Source: Hedera helix
Lineage: Eukaryota > Streptophyta > Magnoliopsida > Apiales > Araliaceae
Length of the DNA: 64,000 bases
NCBI GenBank assembly: GCA_947179155.2
Contig: OX359276.1
Span: forward strand, 47,424,953 to 47,488,952
Direction of reading: 5' to 3'
The notes below the pieces were generated by a model. That model did no database searches. It was not told the DNA's origin and was given only the letters and a program-made list of their open reading frames with translations. Position 1 is the first letter of the stretch; every line of letters begins with the position of its first letter. The position numbers and the translations under genes were made by a program. Below are positions 1 to 13,100 of this stretch, piece after piece.

Positions 1-96
1 TTCTTCGTGTATTTGTTCAGGCGGTTAGTTGAAGGTACCTGCCACCTGATCGGGTCTTTGATGGAGAGTTATTACCCTCCAGAGAATGCTACTTAG
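1..96 (+). CDS. 3' end of an unidentified gene (partial)
   Basis: Frame 1 is open from the first base to a TAG at 94-96 and reads as a plausible protein tail ending in ESYYPPENAT. A possible splice acceptor (TTTGTTCAG) lies at about 12-20, so the final exon may begin near base 21. The start is outside the window. I do not recognise the family. The sequence after the stop is AT-rich and looks like a 3' UTR. With only about 30 codons visible, chance cannot be excluded. Confidence 0.4.
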   Translation, partial: FFVYLFRRLVEGTCHLIGSLMESYYPPENAT

Positions 97-1314
97 AATT
101 TTGACTTGTTTGCCAAAACTTTTTCTCTTCATTGTACATAATAAGATACTCGTACTAAGCTTGATCATTAGTCATTAATAACAAGTACACATTGACAGAA
201 ACCCGTGTTTTCTTACTGATGCATGAACCCATATCTTCAACACTTGCAATTAAATTTCCCATAGATGTCATGATCTTTCTACCGTAGAATGTGCCGCCTT
301 TTCTCAACTCTTGCCATATACTCCATCCGTCTTAAAAAAGAGTAAATTTTTTTAAATGATAACAGTCACTTTTTTTAAGAACAGTAGTGGTATAGTTTTG
401 CTCTGTGGCTTTGATGTAATTTATTCATTATTAGATTGATGCGTAGAACGCGTTAATTTGTTCAATGAATGTCTCATTGGCCTTTACTTGCTAAAAATAT
501 TGAGGAACTGATTATTGACTCTCCCAAAAGCTTATGGCCTGCTTTCCTTAGCAAGTTAGCACTTGCTAGTTTTAATGCTACACAATGCTGCAAACAGTGT
601 GGCTTAGGAGCTATCGGGTCTGCAAGTTTGTGTCTTATTTACAGAAGGAACTCTATTTTAATATTTAGGCATAGAGTATTTCATAGGCAAGGTAAAGACA
701 ACTTAAGTTTCAAATAAGAAATGAGAATGAAAGATTTGCACAATTCTTATTTAGTCCCGCAGTTAATATATAATAGTAATAACTGGATGGGGTCAAGGGT
801 GATCCAGAGGGCCCATGGCCTAGTTTAGTGACCTCCACTGCACTCAGGAGGGGTGCTGGCCTACGGTCTACCCTTTTGATTATCTCCTTCCCCTTTCTCA
901 ACATTAATGAAGTCATGAAATAACTACGGAAAAATCTAGGTTGGGTGGCCTGATAGGTCATAGGAGGTTTTCTAATATTCATCTGTTTTATTACAATGAA
1001 TCTCATCCTACAAACCTCTCTGAAATGAAAATTTGAATAGAATGAATTTTAATTATAGGCCGAAACAAGTAACAAAAATGCTTACTATAAATATTTTTTC
1101 ATTCCAACCTTAGCTTCTTAAATCGAAATGAAGAAAATCCAATCCATGCCTAAGCCCAGGCTTGGAATTTCTTAAATCCTCAAGCCCACCACCGAGGTAC
1201 CAACTACCCACAACAACCACCACCAACTACTCAAAGCCACAACCATCAATACCCACCACAAGAATAGCATAAAAACACAAATCACCCCTTTCCTCCCAAC
1301 CCTAATCCCCATCA
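97..1314. other. Intergenic region with repeat fragments
   Basis: No convincing gene. At about 330 a CTCCATCCGTC-type end resembles a Stowaway-like MITE terminus, but I found no matching right end. Bases 735-1010 hold a more GC-balanced stretch that looks like a degraded repeat. About 1060-1314 is probably promoter and 5' UTR of the trihelix gene, turning CA-rich just before the ATG. Confidence 0.5.
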
Positions 1315-2265
1315 ATGGCCTCACCCTCCTCATCCCCATCGCCGCCACCACCACCTCCACCAGCAGATAAAAAAGAAGCCCAATTCCCACCACCTCTCTC
1401 TCCTCCGTCACCAACACCACAACCGCCTTCAAATCCAAATTCCTCTGAACTACCAACACCGGACAACCCCATCACCAAGAAAACCCAACCCCTCCCGTGG
1501 ACCCACCAAGAAACCATCAATCTCATCCAAGCTTACCAAGAAAAATGGTACTCCCTTAAAAAAGGGCAGCTCAAATCTAGCCAATGGGAAGAAGTTTCCA
1601 TCACCGTCGCCGCCCGCTGCGCCTACGACGAACCCTCCAAATCCGCCACCCAGTGCCGCCACAAGATCGAAAAACTTCGTAAACGATACCGCGCTGAAAG
1701 GCTCAAACCCCGCCCCAATTATTGGCAGTACTTTGACCTAATGGACCGCATGGAACGCGGACCCTTACCCATTACAGCCGCCCGACCCATACCTATGGTT
1801 CAGTACCATCAGAGTAATCAACCCAATTCTTCAAGTGAAAACGATATTGATTACAATTCCAACCCCAATCTTGATAGCAAGAAGAACAAGTCTAAGAGCA
1901 TCAATCACATTGTTAGAGGGGTAAATAGTATTAACACTACTAGGGTTTTGAGGGTCTCAAGAAATCCAATTGTTAGAAAAAGAAAGGATCTTTTTGAGAG
2001 TGATAATGGTGATGAAGATGAGGAGGAGGATGATGAAGAGGAGGAAGGGGTAGAGGGGACTGAAATGGTTGCAGAATTGGCAGTGGAAATTAGGGCATTT
2101 GCCGAGAGATTTGTTAAAATGGAGAACAAGAAGATTGAGATGATGAGGGACACGGAGAGGTACAGGATGGAAATGGAGAATAAGAGGATGGAAATGATTC
2201 TTGGATCGCGGCAGAAGCTTGTAGATACAATTCACAAGGCCTTCAGCAGCCCTCGTAAGAAATGA
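1315..2265 (+). CDS. Trihelix (MYB/SANT-like) transcription factor, SIP1/ASIL type
   Basis: Intronless 316-aa protein, probably a nuclear DNA-binding regulator. Residues 1-60 are Pro/Ser-rich. Residues 60-150 form a trihelix domain with the spaced aromatics W62, W78, W91 and W137 and a basic third helix (RHKIEKLRKRYRAER). A basic NLS-like patch (RKRK, about 221-224) is followed by an acidic run at 229-249. Residues 250-316 are a charged Met/Glu/Arg-rich coiled coil. N-terminal trihelix plus C-terminal coiled coil is the layout of the SIP1 clade (ASIL1/ASIL2), some of which repress seed-maturation genes; targets here are unknown. The ATG at 1315 is the first in a long open frame. It is convergent with the EAF1 gene, as I recall for At3g24860 and EAF1 in Arabidopsis. 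Confidence 0.9.
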   Translation: MASPSSSPSPPPPPPPADKKEAQFPPPLSPPSPTPQPPSNPNSSELPTPDNPITKKTQPLPWTHQETINLIQAYQEKWYSLKKGQLKSSQWEEVSITVAARCAYDEPSKSATQCRHKIEKLRKRYRAERLKPRPNYWQYFDLMDRMERGPLPITAARPIPMVQYHQSNQPNSSSENDIDYNSNPNLDSKKNKSKSINHIVRGVNSINTTRVLRVSRNPIVRKRKDLFESDNGDEDEEEDDEEEEGVEGTEMVAELAVEIRAFAERFVKMENKKIEMMRDTERYRMEMENKRMEMILGSRQKLVDTIHKAFSSPRKK

Positions 2266-3880
2266 AGATGGCTCAATAATTTCTTAAGGTTATTTTTCTT
2301 TTGTGATGCCAAATAAGTTTTTGATTTTGTATAATATAATAGATTTAGGTCATGGCAATTTTGGTTGAGAGTTATTTGATTATGTTCAATACTTTTGTAT
2401 AGTCATTTTACAATCGATAAAATATGAATCTTGTCATTAAAATCCGTTAAAATAAGTATTATTCATATTTATATCGAAATGAATAATATTTATATTTGTA
2501 TTTATCAAAAATATATATGTTGCATTTTTGTATTCATAAATATCTATATATATATTATTTAATATTAAAATATAACAAAAAAATATTAACATCAATTAAT
2601 TATATATATTTTATATTATTTTATGATATACGATATAAAAAAACTATATTTAAATATTATATCTAATTTTATTCTTTTATTTGGTTGATTGTACATAATT
2701 TGTAATTTTTATTTGATTAAATAAATATTTTTTTCGTTATTAATTTAATATTGTGCAAGAATTAAAAAAAAATTGAAACTTTTAAATTTAATTTGAACGA
2801 ATATAAATATACATATATTTGTTATATTTACATATTATATTATACAAAATAAATACAAATAATATCCGTATTTTGACCATAATTCATCAAATACAAATAC
2901 AGTTATCAAATTTTATTCTTTGATATGAATAACGGATAACCGCAACCATAAACTATTGTGTCACATTAGATGATGTTTTTCAAACTGGTTCAACTTCTTT
3001 TTAAACAACGAGGAGCAAAAAATTATGTATTTTTTTTGTGGACAGGAGGAAAAATATAATTTATACTTTAATCTTACGTTTTGGAAACAAATTAACAATG
3101 CTAGACAGCAATTTTCCCAAAAATAAAGATTGGTTATTGCCCTCCATCTCAAAATAGACTAAATGGGGTCTTGGGTCCACCGCCAAACCTCGAAAACAAA
3201 TAATGGTGTTTCAAGACAAATCTTTTTCAGTGTCGAGAATATTCGATGCTAATCATAGCAACAAATGATGTTTTACATCTGATTTGACAGATTGGTCATT
3301 CCATCAATGTACATACATAATCTCAGCAGTATGTTCACCTAATTGGTAGGTACTCTCTTTGCTTGGAATTATGTTCACCTATTTGTATCTGTCTGGAATC
3401 ATGCATGATAATAGATTAGAAGGCAAATACAGTTAGTTGGGCACGAGGGCTGAATAGATCTGAAGACTACCAAGAACAAGTAAAAAGGACTAGAGTAGAG
3501 CCACAAGACTTGTATTCACAAATTTTTTCTCCGGTTTCTTCCAGAACAATGATGGCTGCCCCTAATAATACGAAAGGGCATAATACATGGGCTAATCTAT
3601 GGGGCAAAAATAGGGCAACTCCATACATGAACAGGGCCGATTCAGGGATGGCAAATAACATAAAAATCTAGCAAAATAAAACAAAGGAAAAAAAAAAAGT
3701 AAAAGGAGAGAAGAAACCCTGTACGTGTACCTCTATATCGGTCTCTTGATCTTCCTAAAGCTCTAGGGTAAATGGTAATATACGTAATTCCCAAAAAATA
3801 ATTTGCCAACATCCCTTCAATTGAGTATACTTCACCTGTAGATATAACAATAATCACCCCTATCTGTCTCGTAATGCCCC
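2266..3880. other. AT-rich intergenic spacer between convergent genes
   Basis: No gene seen. About 2440-2950 is strongly AT-rich with repeated ATTTATATTTGTATTTAT-like words in both orientations, suggestive of a decayed MITE, but ends and target duplications are not clear. About 3430-3880 probably contains the distal 3' UTR and polyadenylation region of the minus-strand EAF1 gene. Confidence 0.5.
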
Positions 3881-3900
3881 GAGGGAACTATGAGCTTCAT

Positions 3901-4032
3901 CTGCACAAAACATCACGCCATTAGCATCATTGTTCATTAAAGCCGTGACAGAAAGATGCAACTGTTGATATAATACTAATAAAAAGTGCAGACATCAGCA
4001 AGTGTTACAACTATGTGAAATAGTGAGCTTAC
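3901..4032 (-). other. Probable intron in the EAF1 3' UTR
   Basis: On the minus strand a good donor (TATAG|GTAAGC, G of GT at 4032) and acceptor (TTTTGTGCAG|ATGAAG, intron end 3901) bound a 132-base interval just after the stop codon at 4120. The junction would lie about 87 nt after the stop. Inference from splice signals only. Confidence 0.5.
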
Positions 4033-4119
4033 CTATACATTGTTGTTACACGTGGCATGCCAACCCAACGCAAGCAAAACCAGCTGCTCAAAGAAGTACT
4101 CAATCCGTGCGAGTACTTT

Positions 4120-7100
4120 TCAGTTTAAAGTTGAGGGAGGCCTGACATACAAACTATTACTCCCTCCTTGCAGAAGTTGGGTCTCTTGCTGAGATTGCTG
4201 CTGTTGTGTTTCTTCTTGTTGCTGCTGCAACGAAGGCAGCAGTGTGGGAGGATGCAGCTGCGGGGACTGCTTTGACCGCTGTACACCACCATCATGCACT
4301 ATAGGGGGCAAGCTCTCTGAAGACTGCCTCTTGCCTAGCCCTTGACTGACAGGAGGCAAAGGCTCACTACCGGAATTTGTCAAAGACGGAGACCCAGAAC
4401 CCAACTGCTTTGCATGATTGGGCATACTGGGATCATAAACCGTTTCTGATGCCTTCCTTTGAGGAACACTGGCAGAAGAGACAACTGGTATTACATTAGC
4501 CACATCAACACAGCCTGGCACTGGGGCCATTGTACCCATCTGAGACGAGTTATTGACAGGGTGCAGGTCAGCTTGAGCTTCTCTGGCTTGCAGCTTCTTT
4601 AGCATGTCAGCATTCACTTGGCGATTCTGATGAAGCACTCTTTGAACAGTCGACTGAGTTTGATTTACCAACTTTAGGTGAGGCTGAGGCTGTGACTGCT
4701 GCTGCTGTTGTTGCGGGTTGGAAGACGAAATAACCGGTGGTTGAACAGCTTGAACAGAAGTTGATAATGTAGGACCAGCAACAACTGATTGAATGTGATT
4801 TTGATAGCTATTATCAGAATGAGAAGGGATCTGTTGGATGTGCTTTGATGGAGTGGCCTGGCCAGAATACAGCTTTACCTGAGGTTGGGCCTGATGAGAA
4901 GGAACTAATTGCTTCAGAGGTTGAATGGAATTTACTCCAGGCCCTGTATATAATCCCTGGCCTTGGATCATGTGCATAAACTGCTCCCCTTTCTCTGCAG
5001 ATTGGCTTCCTGAAGTAGTTGACAGGCCATTCAAAAGAGAGTGATCGATGGGAAGGTTCTGATGCATCAGCATGTTCCCTCTTCCTACACCTTTCAAAAC
5101 CTTAGCTTGCTGTTGAGATTGTGACTGTTGCCGCTGTTGAGGGTGATGCCTACCTGCTTGTTGAAATTGTTGCTGCTGTGACTGACGCTGTCGCTGCTTC
5201 CCCATCTGATTGGTTAACCCACCGCCACCAACTGGTGGGTTCCGGCCAACCCCAGAAGTTGGCATGTTATGTTTCTGCGGATGCTGTGACATTGTAGACA
5301 TCGGAGATGATGTTGTCAGCGGTGATAATGGTAATGGAGGAGAAGTTTGTGACTGAAGTTGGGCAGTATTTAGTGATGATGATACTGGTAACTGAGACTG
5401 CCCTTGAACATGTGGCATCAAAGCATTGGATGGAGCAAATTGTTGTTGTTGCTGCAGCTGCAATAAACGCTGATGCTGAATTTGCCTCTCTTTAGGTAAA
5501 GGGATTACATAGGCTTGATGCTGTGTGTCGGTTGTGTGATTAGGTCCTTCAAGACGAGGATGATGAGAATTACCAAGCACATGGGACTGTTGTGACGACA
5601 CTAGATGTGGCTGCTGGTGATGGAGTGGGTATGATTGGACAGGAGGCTGAGTTGACTGATTAGAGGAGGAACTTAACCCACCAAATGGAGAAATTCCTTG
5701 GCTATTCCCTTGTGAAACCTGCATCTGAAGCTCCGGAACAATCATTTGCCTTAGATGTTCCAGAGACTGGGTAGGCTTATTTTAATTTATTTTTTTAAGA
5801 AAACAAAACAAAAAGTCAAAAACTTGAAAAATGGGAATGTAACAATTTATGCACTAATTACAACTGGACAAATGCCAGGAATACAGAACTGAAAAGCCAT
5901 GTCTATTTGATAATCATATTCCACTACCAAAGAATTCTGGTTACAAATTATTTCAGCAAAATGACCCGAAAAAAAAGGTGATCTATAATATCAAAGGGGC
6001 TACTCTGAACTTCTCCAATTTTAGTTGCAAAATAAATTTGTATTCCACTGCCAATGCACCAAAACCACCTCTGTTTGAGGTCAGATCCGTCATGATTCAA
6101 GCAACAACCGAGTGGGTAACAAAACACAAAAGGAAAGGTGCATAAATTTAAATAAAATGAGAGTACGTACCAATTCCCACACCCCCCACCCCCCCCCCCC
6201 CCCCCCCCCCCCAAAAAAAAATAATAAATAAATAAATAAAGGAATCCAGAACTTTCAAAACTGTGCCAGAATTTTCTATTTGAAAATCACACTTCTCGGT
6301 CCATACGGCTTTACTAAAGCATATTATAAATACAATTATCTATACATGTTCTAATATTAAAAAAATGAAATACTAGATAACTAACCTGCATCATATGCAA
6401 AGCATCACGAGGTCTCATCATAGAGTTACCTTGACTAGCACCAGGACCAGACTGAACATTAACAGGATTTGGCATAGCCACCATACCAGAGGAAAGCATG
6501 CTGCCAGAATTTAGCATAGATGACGAGGCAATTCCTTGAAGTCCTGGCCTTGCCATTGGAATGCTTCTATTTAAGCCACAGGCAATGCCCACACCATTTC
6601 CACCAGTTAAAATTCGAACACCACGATCATTTCCTGGATGAACCCCAGGAACAGGCATATTGGACTGCTGGATGTTTCTAACAGATAACATTTGATTGTA
6701 CTGTTGCATTCTTTGCTGTTCATCAATTGATAAAGACGCAGATTTTGGAATGCCAAATCTACCATCCCTAAATGTAGATTACAAGAAGACCAACGTACAA
6801 AAATTCAGACTATTATATATGCACTGTGGGAAAACAGATGATCTCAAGATCTTCGGCATTACCTGACAGAGGCATTGAGTGGACCGGATGGTGATGAAAA
6901 ATTACTGCCAAGAACCACATTCGAAGTCACTTGTACTGAGGGATTCGCACCAGATGCAGGAAGCATTGGTGCGACAATACCCTGATTAGAAATTGGTAAC
7001 CCACCAGTGTGAGGGCTTTGATAACCAAGGGAAAGAACATCTGGACTAGATGCAGTTGCATCACACAGATCAAGAGGTCTTTATAACAAATTGCCGAACA

Positions 7101-10100
7101 AAAGAAAAAATAAAGTTAATATAAAAATTCTTGCATTGAACAAAATCCATACTTACATGGAGAGTTGAAATACTAAATAATAAAATAAAAAAACAAAAAT
7201 ATAAGACAAAAGCATAAAATGTAAAGCTAATAAAATATGAATGAAATAATCACCATGACTTACGTGAGGACAGGCCCTCCGGTCATGTTATTTGGAAAGA
7301 CTTGAGAAAGAGCAAGTGTATGAGAATTGTGAGGCTGCTGGAGCTGTTTCAGATCCTGGTTATTATTCTTAAAAAATTCAAGTCAAAAATGTATATTATA
7401 GTAAGAAATGAGCCAAAATGGCAGCATATCAAAATTTAATGCATAACGTAGATTTCAGAGATTAATTCGACAGTTCCGCTGTAGATGACCTTTAAAACAA
7501 CATAATTTCCTTGCTAAAGTAAATGTCACTCTTTTTTCTTTCAGTCTTTATTCAAAAAAAATAAAAATAGAATATCCCAAACATGCAACAGTATGGTACT
7601 GTATGCCTTCTTGAAGATTGGTGACATGTTCTTTCAACTTTCAAGTCGTTAGTCAAGTTGGAAGGTACTCAGGCAAACAGTCAAACAATCCTTAAAACCA
7701 TAGTGTATTTCAGTACAAACAGATATATTAATATAACAAGTTGGGATTCATTCAATTAAAGATGCCAGATTGCCAGAATACAGGTAAACCTAACCCAATA
7801 AAGGCACAAATCATCAGTGAAAAGGTAAGATAATCCAATATCAAAATGCACCTCTGAAAGCATATGCCAGCTTAAGCAGGGTAAGAAATTAATTCCTTTA
7901 AAGGGAACACACAGATTTAAGCGTTTATTAACTTGAGGGTGGTAAAAAAATTCCCAATTATTTACGTATGTTTCAGACTTTCAATTCAATCTCCATTACA
8001 GCCAACATCACTGGTATGAAACCAGGAAAATCACAACATCAAATCAATTTTGGGATTTTACAAGGCACAATTTCTGGTATCAATTTTTTTTATTGTTATT
8101 ACACATCAAGCAAGTATTGTGCAGACTGAACAAAAATTAAGAGGGAGGAAGTATATATTGAATATGTAGGCAATCTACATAAATAAACTGGCTGAATTCT
8201 AAATCCAACCATCCTTCAAATGCACAGGAAGATAAGAATAAGAACCTTCAATAAATGTCCAAGATGCAAAATATAATAAAACTGGCTTGAGAACAAAAGT
8301 AATATGAAACATTAAAGAACACTTGAGATAAAGGAAACCAACGACAAGGCAAAAGCAGGCAGAAATGCATAGACAAGTTTGGATTTTCAGCGATGTTAAA
8401 AGTAATTTTTTGGAAATAAACAAACCTGAGTCCTTCTATGATGCTGCTTTTTCCCAATTAAAATAATTTTCTCTAAATGGGATTTGATTGTATTCTCTTC
8501 CATTGGCCCCTGCAAACGTTGAAATAACTGTCTGGCACTGCCCTGTGAAACATGCAGCATCCGAGAATTAACTACTCAACAAAAAGCAGGGAAAATCGGC
8601 CCGGGGGGGGGGGGGGGGGGGGGGGGGTGCGGTGTAGAAGACATGAAAGAGAAAAATTAAAAATATTTTAAGATTTGCCTTTGGAATGCCAGGTAAAGTA
8701 GACCGATAAGGTTGAGATGACCCTGAATCTTCAGCACTGTCAGCCCCGTCACCACCAGGGCTATCCATTAAAACCTTATGACGATCCTTGCATTCTTTAG
8801 GCTTGCGGAATATGCACTGAACATGTTAAGTAAAAAAATCAATTTTTTTTTGTCCAACAAGAGAAATATAAAATGGTCAGAAAGGAAAAATAATAAATAA
8901 ATAACCTATGTTACACGAATTGGGATGTAGTGTCCAATTGGACATGGTATTTTGAAGAGTCCGACATGGGTACTTCTCAATTTTGCCAATTTTTTATATT
9001 AAAATGAAAATGAAATGTCCAGTACTCATACCCTTGTCTGAGTCGAGTGTTGGACACAGAAACTTTAGAGCAACGTGAAGCGTCGGTATAGTATAGTAAA
9101 TAGCTAGCACCATATATAAAGTACAAATAAGAATACATCATTGTCCAATGGAGGCACTACATGTGTTCACAGCACATTCACAATAAATGAAACCCCAAAG
9201 CTCAACCTACATACCAAAAGGAGGAGGAAACAGAGAAAAAGGAAACATAACATATGTTTACCTTGAATTGCAAAGTGCTACTAATAGCATCACTGACGAG
9301 CTCCCAATTTGGACCCATATCATGAACCAGAACAACAAGGGCCTGAGATGTCAAAAATGGTAGTATTATATAACACTTATTTTTGGCGCGCAAAGGTCCA
9401 TGAATGGTAAATTCTCAAAGAACATGAAAATGCAGAAGGGGAAAAATGAATATTACCTGGTCTTCAAATAGCGACCATTGATCTCCTGAACCTGGCTGCC
9501 CAGCATGTGTCTGCTATGATTTATATTTATAAATTTATCAGAATCAAACCAAAATAGAGTAACAGTAATAGGAACATATTAGGATTACAAGGTTCACTAG
9601 GTCATCTACTTATAGTACCTTCAGTGCTTTGCCTTTCCGGCCTCGATCCCGGCCACCAAGCATTTTGATGAACTTGTTTGGGTTAGACATATTACTCATT
9701 TGGGAGGCCACTGGAGAAGGAATTGAACCGCCCATAGGAGTAAGATTGTCAACTGAATTATCAAGTGATTGCTTCATCATCTTTGGCTTCTTCAGAACAT
9801 GTTGACTATATAAACCTTCACAGAGACATGGATACGTTACAGACAGAGAAAATTAAAAAAATTCAGAATGTTGTCAAAATTACATGATGAAGCAATATCA
9901 GATGGGAAAAAAGCTGTACCAGTGCTTCCATTAGATTCAAGTTGATGATTCTCCAATCTCCTTTTTAAATTATCTCTCTGCATCATGATGGGGACATAAA
10001 ATTATAACTACTCTAGGAAAGCCATAGGATAACAAATGGCTAAATAACCCAGTTACTTGGAACAGAAAATGCGTATCGAGTACATTAATTTAGAAATAAG

Positions 10101-13100
10101 CAAGTTATAAGCATAGCAATCATTTTTGTTTACATCCCGAGAAGAATAAGGCTGCAAGCCTCCCATCACAGTATTAATACGACGTCATCAGCCAGTTTAT
10201 AGACAGCCTTCAGATACATCTTATGCCAGTCTCTTAAGGATACAAGGTACATTAAAAGTATTCTATAAGAGCTTTTCAAAAAATATGGGATAGTATAAAC
10301 TTAGACCTGGCAGCAAGGCGGGTATGGTCCGGGGACCTCTCCCCGTACCCGCCCCACCAATACAGAGCTATCCCCCGAAAACAATACCCCATACCCGCCC
10401 CGTTTACCCGATTAATCTTCTTTTTCACAAATTAAATTTCTCTATTTTTTTTTATATTACTTTGTGTAACTATTTTTAATTCAAAATCAAACATTATTCA
10501 ACCTTTCTATAACTAACAACATATTATATTACAAATGTTACAAAACTTATAATGAAATAACCTAAATAAGTACATAATTATATATATACAAAATACTAAT
10601 TTTAAAAAATTTATATGTTTACATATAATCGGGTCGGGGGCAAGGGTGAGAGGGTATATCCCATACCTAGCCCTAACTCTATAGGTTTAAGAAATCAGGT
10701 CCCATTAAGATCAAGATCGGATGGGCCCCATCGAGTTTGGGTGAAATAGCCAGGCCTATATAAACTAACCAAAACTTTGCTCCCTCTTCTTAAAATAAAC
10801 TAGCTTACTTATGGAATCAAAATAGAGATAACTACACTATATTATTACATCATATTATTCTCTATAGTTTTGCATCAGAACTGTGGATAACAAAATGAAA
10901 AAATAATAAAAATTCTATAAAATGCATAGAAACTAGTCACTTTATAATATTGCCAAATCTTCTCACCTAGAAGTTGCACCATTGAGTTGAAAAATTGAAA
11001 ATTAGTGCACTATGAAACAAAACTTACATGCTCATTTTGAAAATTGGAATCCATTTGCCATTTGTGCTCATATGTGGAACCCTGAAACAATACATAATTC
11101 AGGGAAGAATAAAACAGGGCTAAAAGACTTATAAATCATTACGATTATACAAGGAGGATAAAGTCTCCTCTATCAGATGTTCAAAGCTGAGTAATACCGA
11201 TTTTTTTGCCTTCTTTTTCTTTTTGGGTTTACGTGATATTTCGGTGGAGTCAAATGGTAGTTGCTTATCGAAGTCCCTCACTGACTCAACCTCCAAACTA
11301 TTTGGAATGTGGGATCCACCCTGTAAAGTACTCTGATCATCCTGAAAAGAGTTGGTATCGCCACTGGAAGCATCTGTCTTATTTGGTGCCTGAACACAAC
11401 CAGAAGTTCCAGCATTAAAAGGACTTGAAACTCTCTGTCGGGAAGCGGTCCGTACACGTTTTGTTGGAATCAAAACATTAAGAGTGTTGGCAGACCGTTT
11501 TCCAATTATTATAGATTGATGGTTCCCAACTTTATTTTCAATGCTATGGATAAATGGCATGGATCCCAGTTCGCGCGATCTTGCAGTATATGCCGTCATC
11601 AAATGTTTCTGCTTCTTCTGGGAAAATTTGGATGACCTGCTACCATCAAAAGCTCCTGGCAAATAATATGTGCTAGTTTCCCCTTCATCCTCTTCAAAAG
11701 CATTCTCTTGAGATCCAAATTCTATAATAGGGAGTAAACTTGTTAAAATACATGATGAACTGAAAACAATGCAGAAATAAATCACAAGTTGTATCAGAAC
11801 ACCTGCTAGAGCGTCATAGCCAGATGTTTCCACTTCCTCTTGCATGCTACTGCCAGTTTTCTAAGAAAGAGGGCAAAATATACAATTTCAATTAGAGTGA
11901 TAAATATGAAAAAAGAAGCCATGGCAACCAGCTGAAATATAAGGAGACACGAAACCCTCGAGTAACATGAACCAATATATGATAAATACAACAGCAAGAT
12001 GTATCAATTAGGACGAAAAATTTCCAAACTCTGTTCTCTCTGGCGGTTTGAAATTTTCTTTTAGATAAATGGGGAATTTACTAGATAGAAGAATATAGCC
12101 AAGGTGAACAAGCAGTACACCAAACAATCAAAAGTGGGAAGTCCTTCAAAAAGGAAAGCTCCCCAGTCCGTATGAATATCAGAAATTGCTACACCTCGAA
12201 AGGCCCCCATGGCCGCCGCCCCTAGTTATGCCAAAAAGAAATTCTAACCCAAAGCAGGTGAAAAAGTAGATAAGAATAAGTTAAATCCTTTCATTTCTCT
12301 TTGTGCTTTGTCTTCTTTCTTTGTCCATTGTTCTAGTGTTAAAACCTCTCAATAACCATTTCCTATGTGTTTAGATTGATATACATACATATAAAGGAGA
12401 GAAAAGGTACAAGGAACAGAGAGCTTTAATTATCAAGACGCTCAGTACTAGAAGTGAATTAATCCCTTGGTGGTACTAAATAAATTTTGGCCCAGATATT
12501 AGCATGTTGTTCATGCATAAAAGGTTTTCTTGAATAGGTGAAAAAAGAAGTTGGGATTTATAGCTGACAAAAAAGTAAGATTTGGGCACATGGAGGATAT
12601 GAGGAAAGATAGAAGCAAAATTCTATTTATCCCATATAACATGTTGATGAGTAATATATTTACCTGACATTGCAGCAAATGGGATTCAATAGAATTTCTG
12701 TAGGTTTCCATTGCGCCAGCAGGAACTGAATAGAAGAGGTTCTCCTGCTAGAAAATGAAAAGGTCAACATTGAAAGAGAAATGGGAACAGAAACCATAAC
12801 ATGAGCATTATCTAGACAGCAGTGGTCAAGCTGATAGTTTACTAAGAATTACAAAAGACCATAAAGTGTTAGTCCGTACTTCTGTTAAGTGAACCTCCCA
12901 TGACATATCCAGAATGCCCAAATCAGACGTTCTATCAGGAGTCACAGGCGATTCTGCTGGGACATGTTGAACACTGCAGCTATTGTATTTCAGAAATCTC
13001 AATGCATATCCCTGAACTGCATTTGTGAAAGCTTTGCCAGGTTTTTGCAACTCCTGCTCTTTGCTTGTTTCCTGCCACAAACAGTGAGGTAATTAAAATA

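Noticed and set aside
469..717. 82-codon open frame on the + strand
   Set aside because: No family resemblance, no leader or splice context, and it lies in an intergenic repeat-bearing region.
735..1010. Possible SINE (short Pol III-like repeat)
   Set aside because: A GGCCTAGTTTAGTGA stretch vaguely resembles an A box, but no B box or defined tail with target repeats was found.
8900..9075. Possible MITE in an EAF1 intron (GTCCAATTGGACA, GTCCGACATGG words)
   Set aside because: The composition suggests a repeat, but no inverted ends or target duplication could be fixed.
11129..11200. Extension of an EAF1 exon past 11198 (VLLSFEHLIEETLSSL)
   Set aside because: A GT donor at 11197 joins in phase to the next exon (GSTYEHKWQM), matching the recalled EAF1 pattern; the extension would stop translation early.
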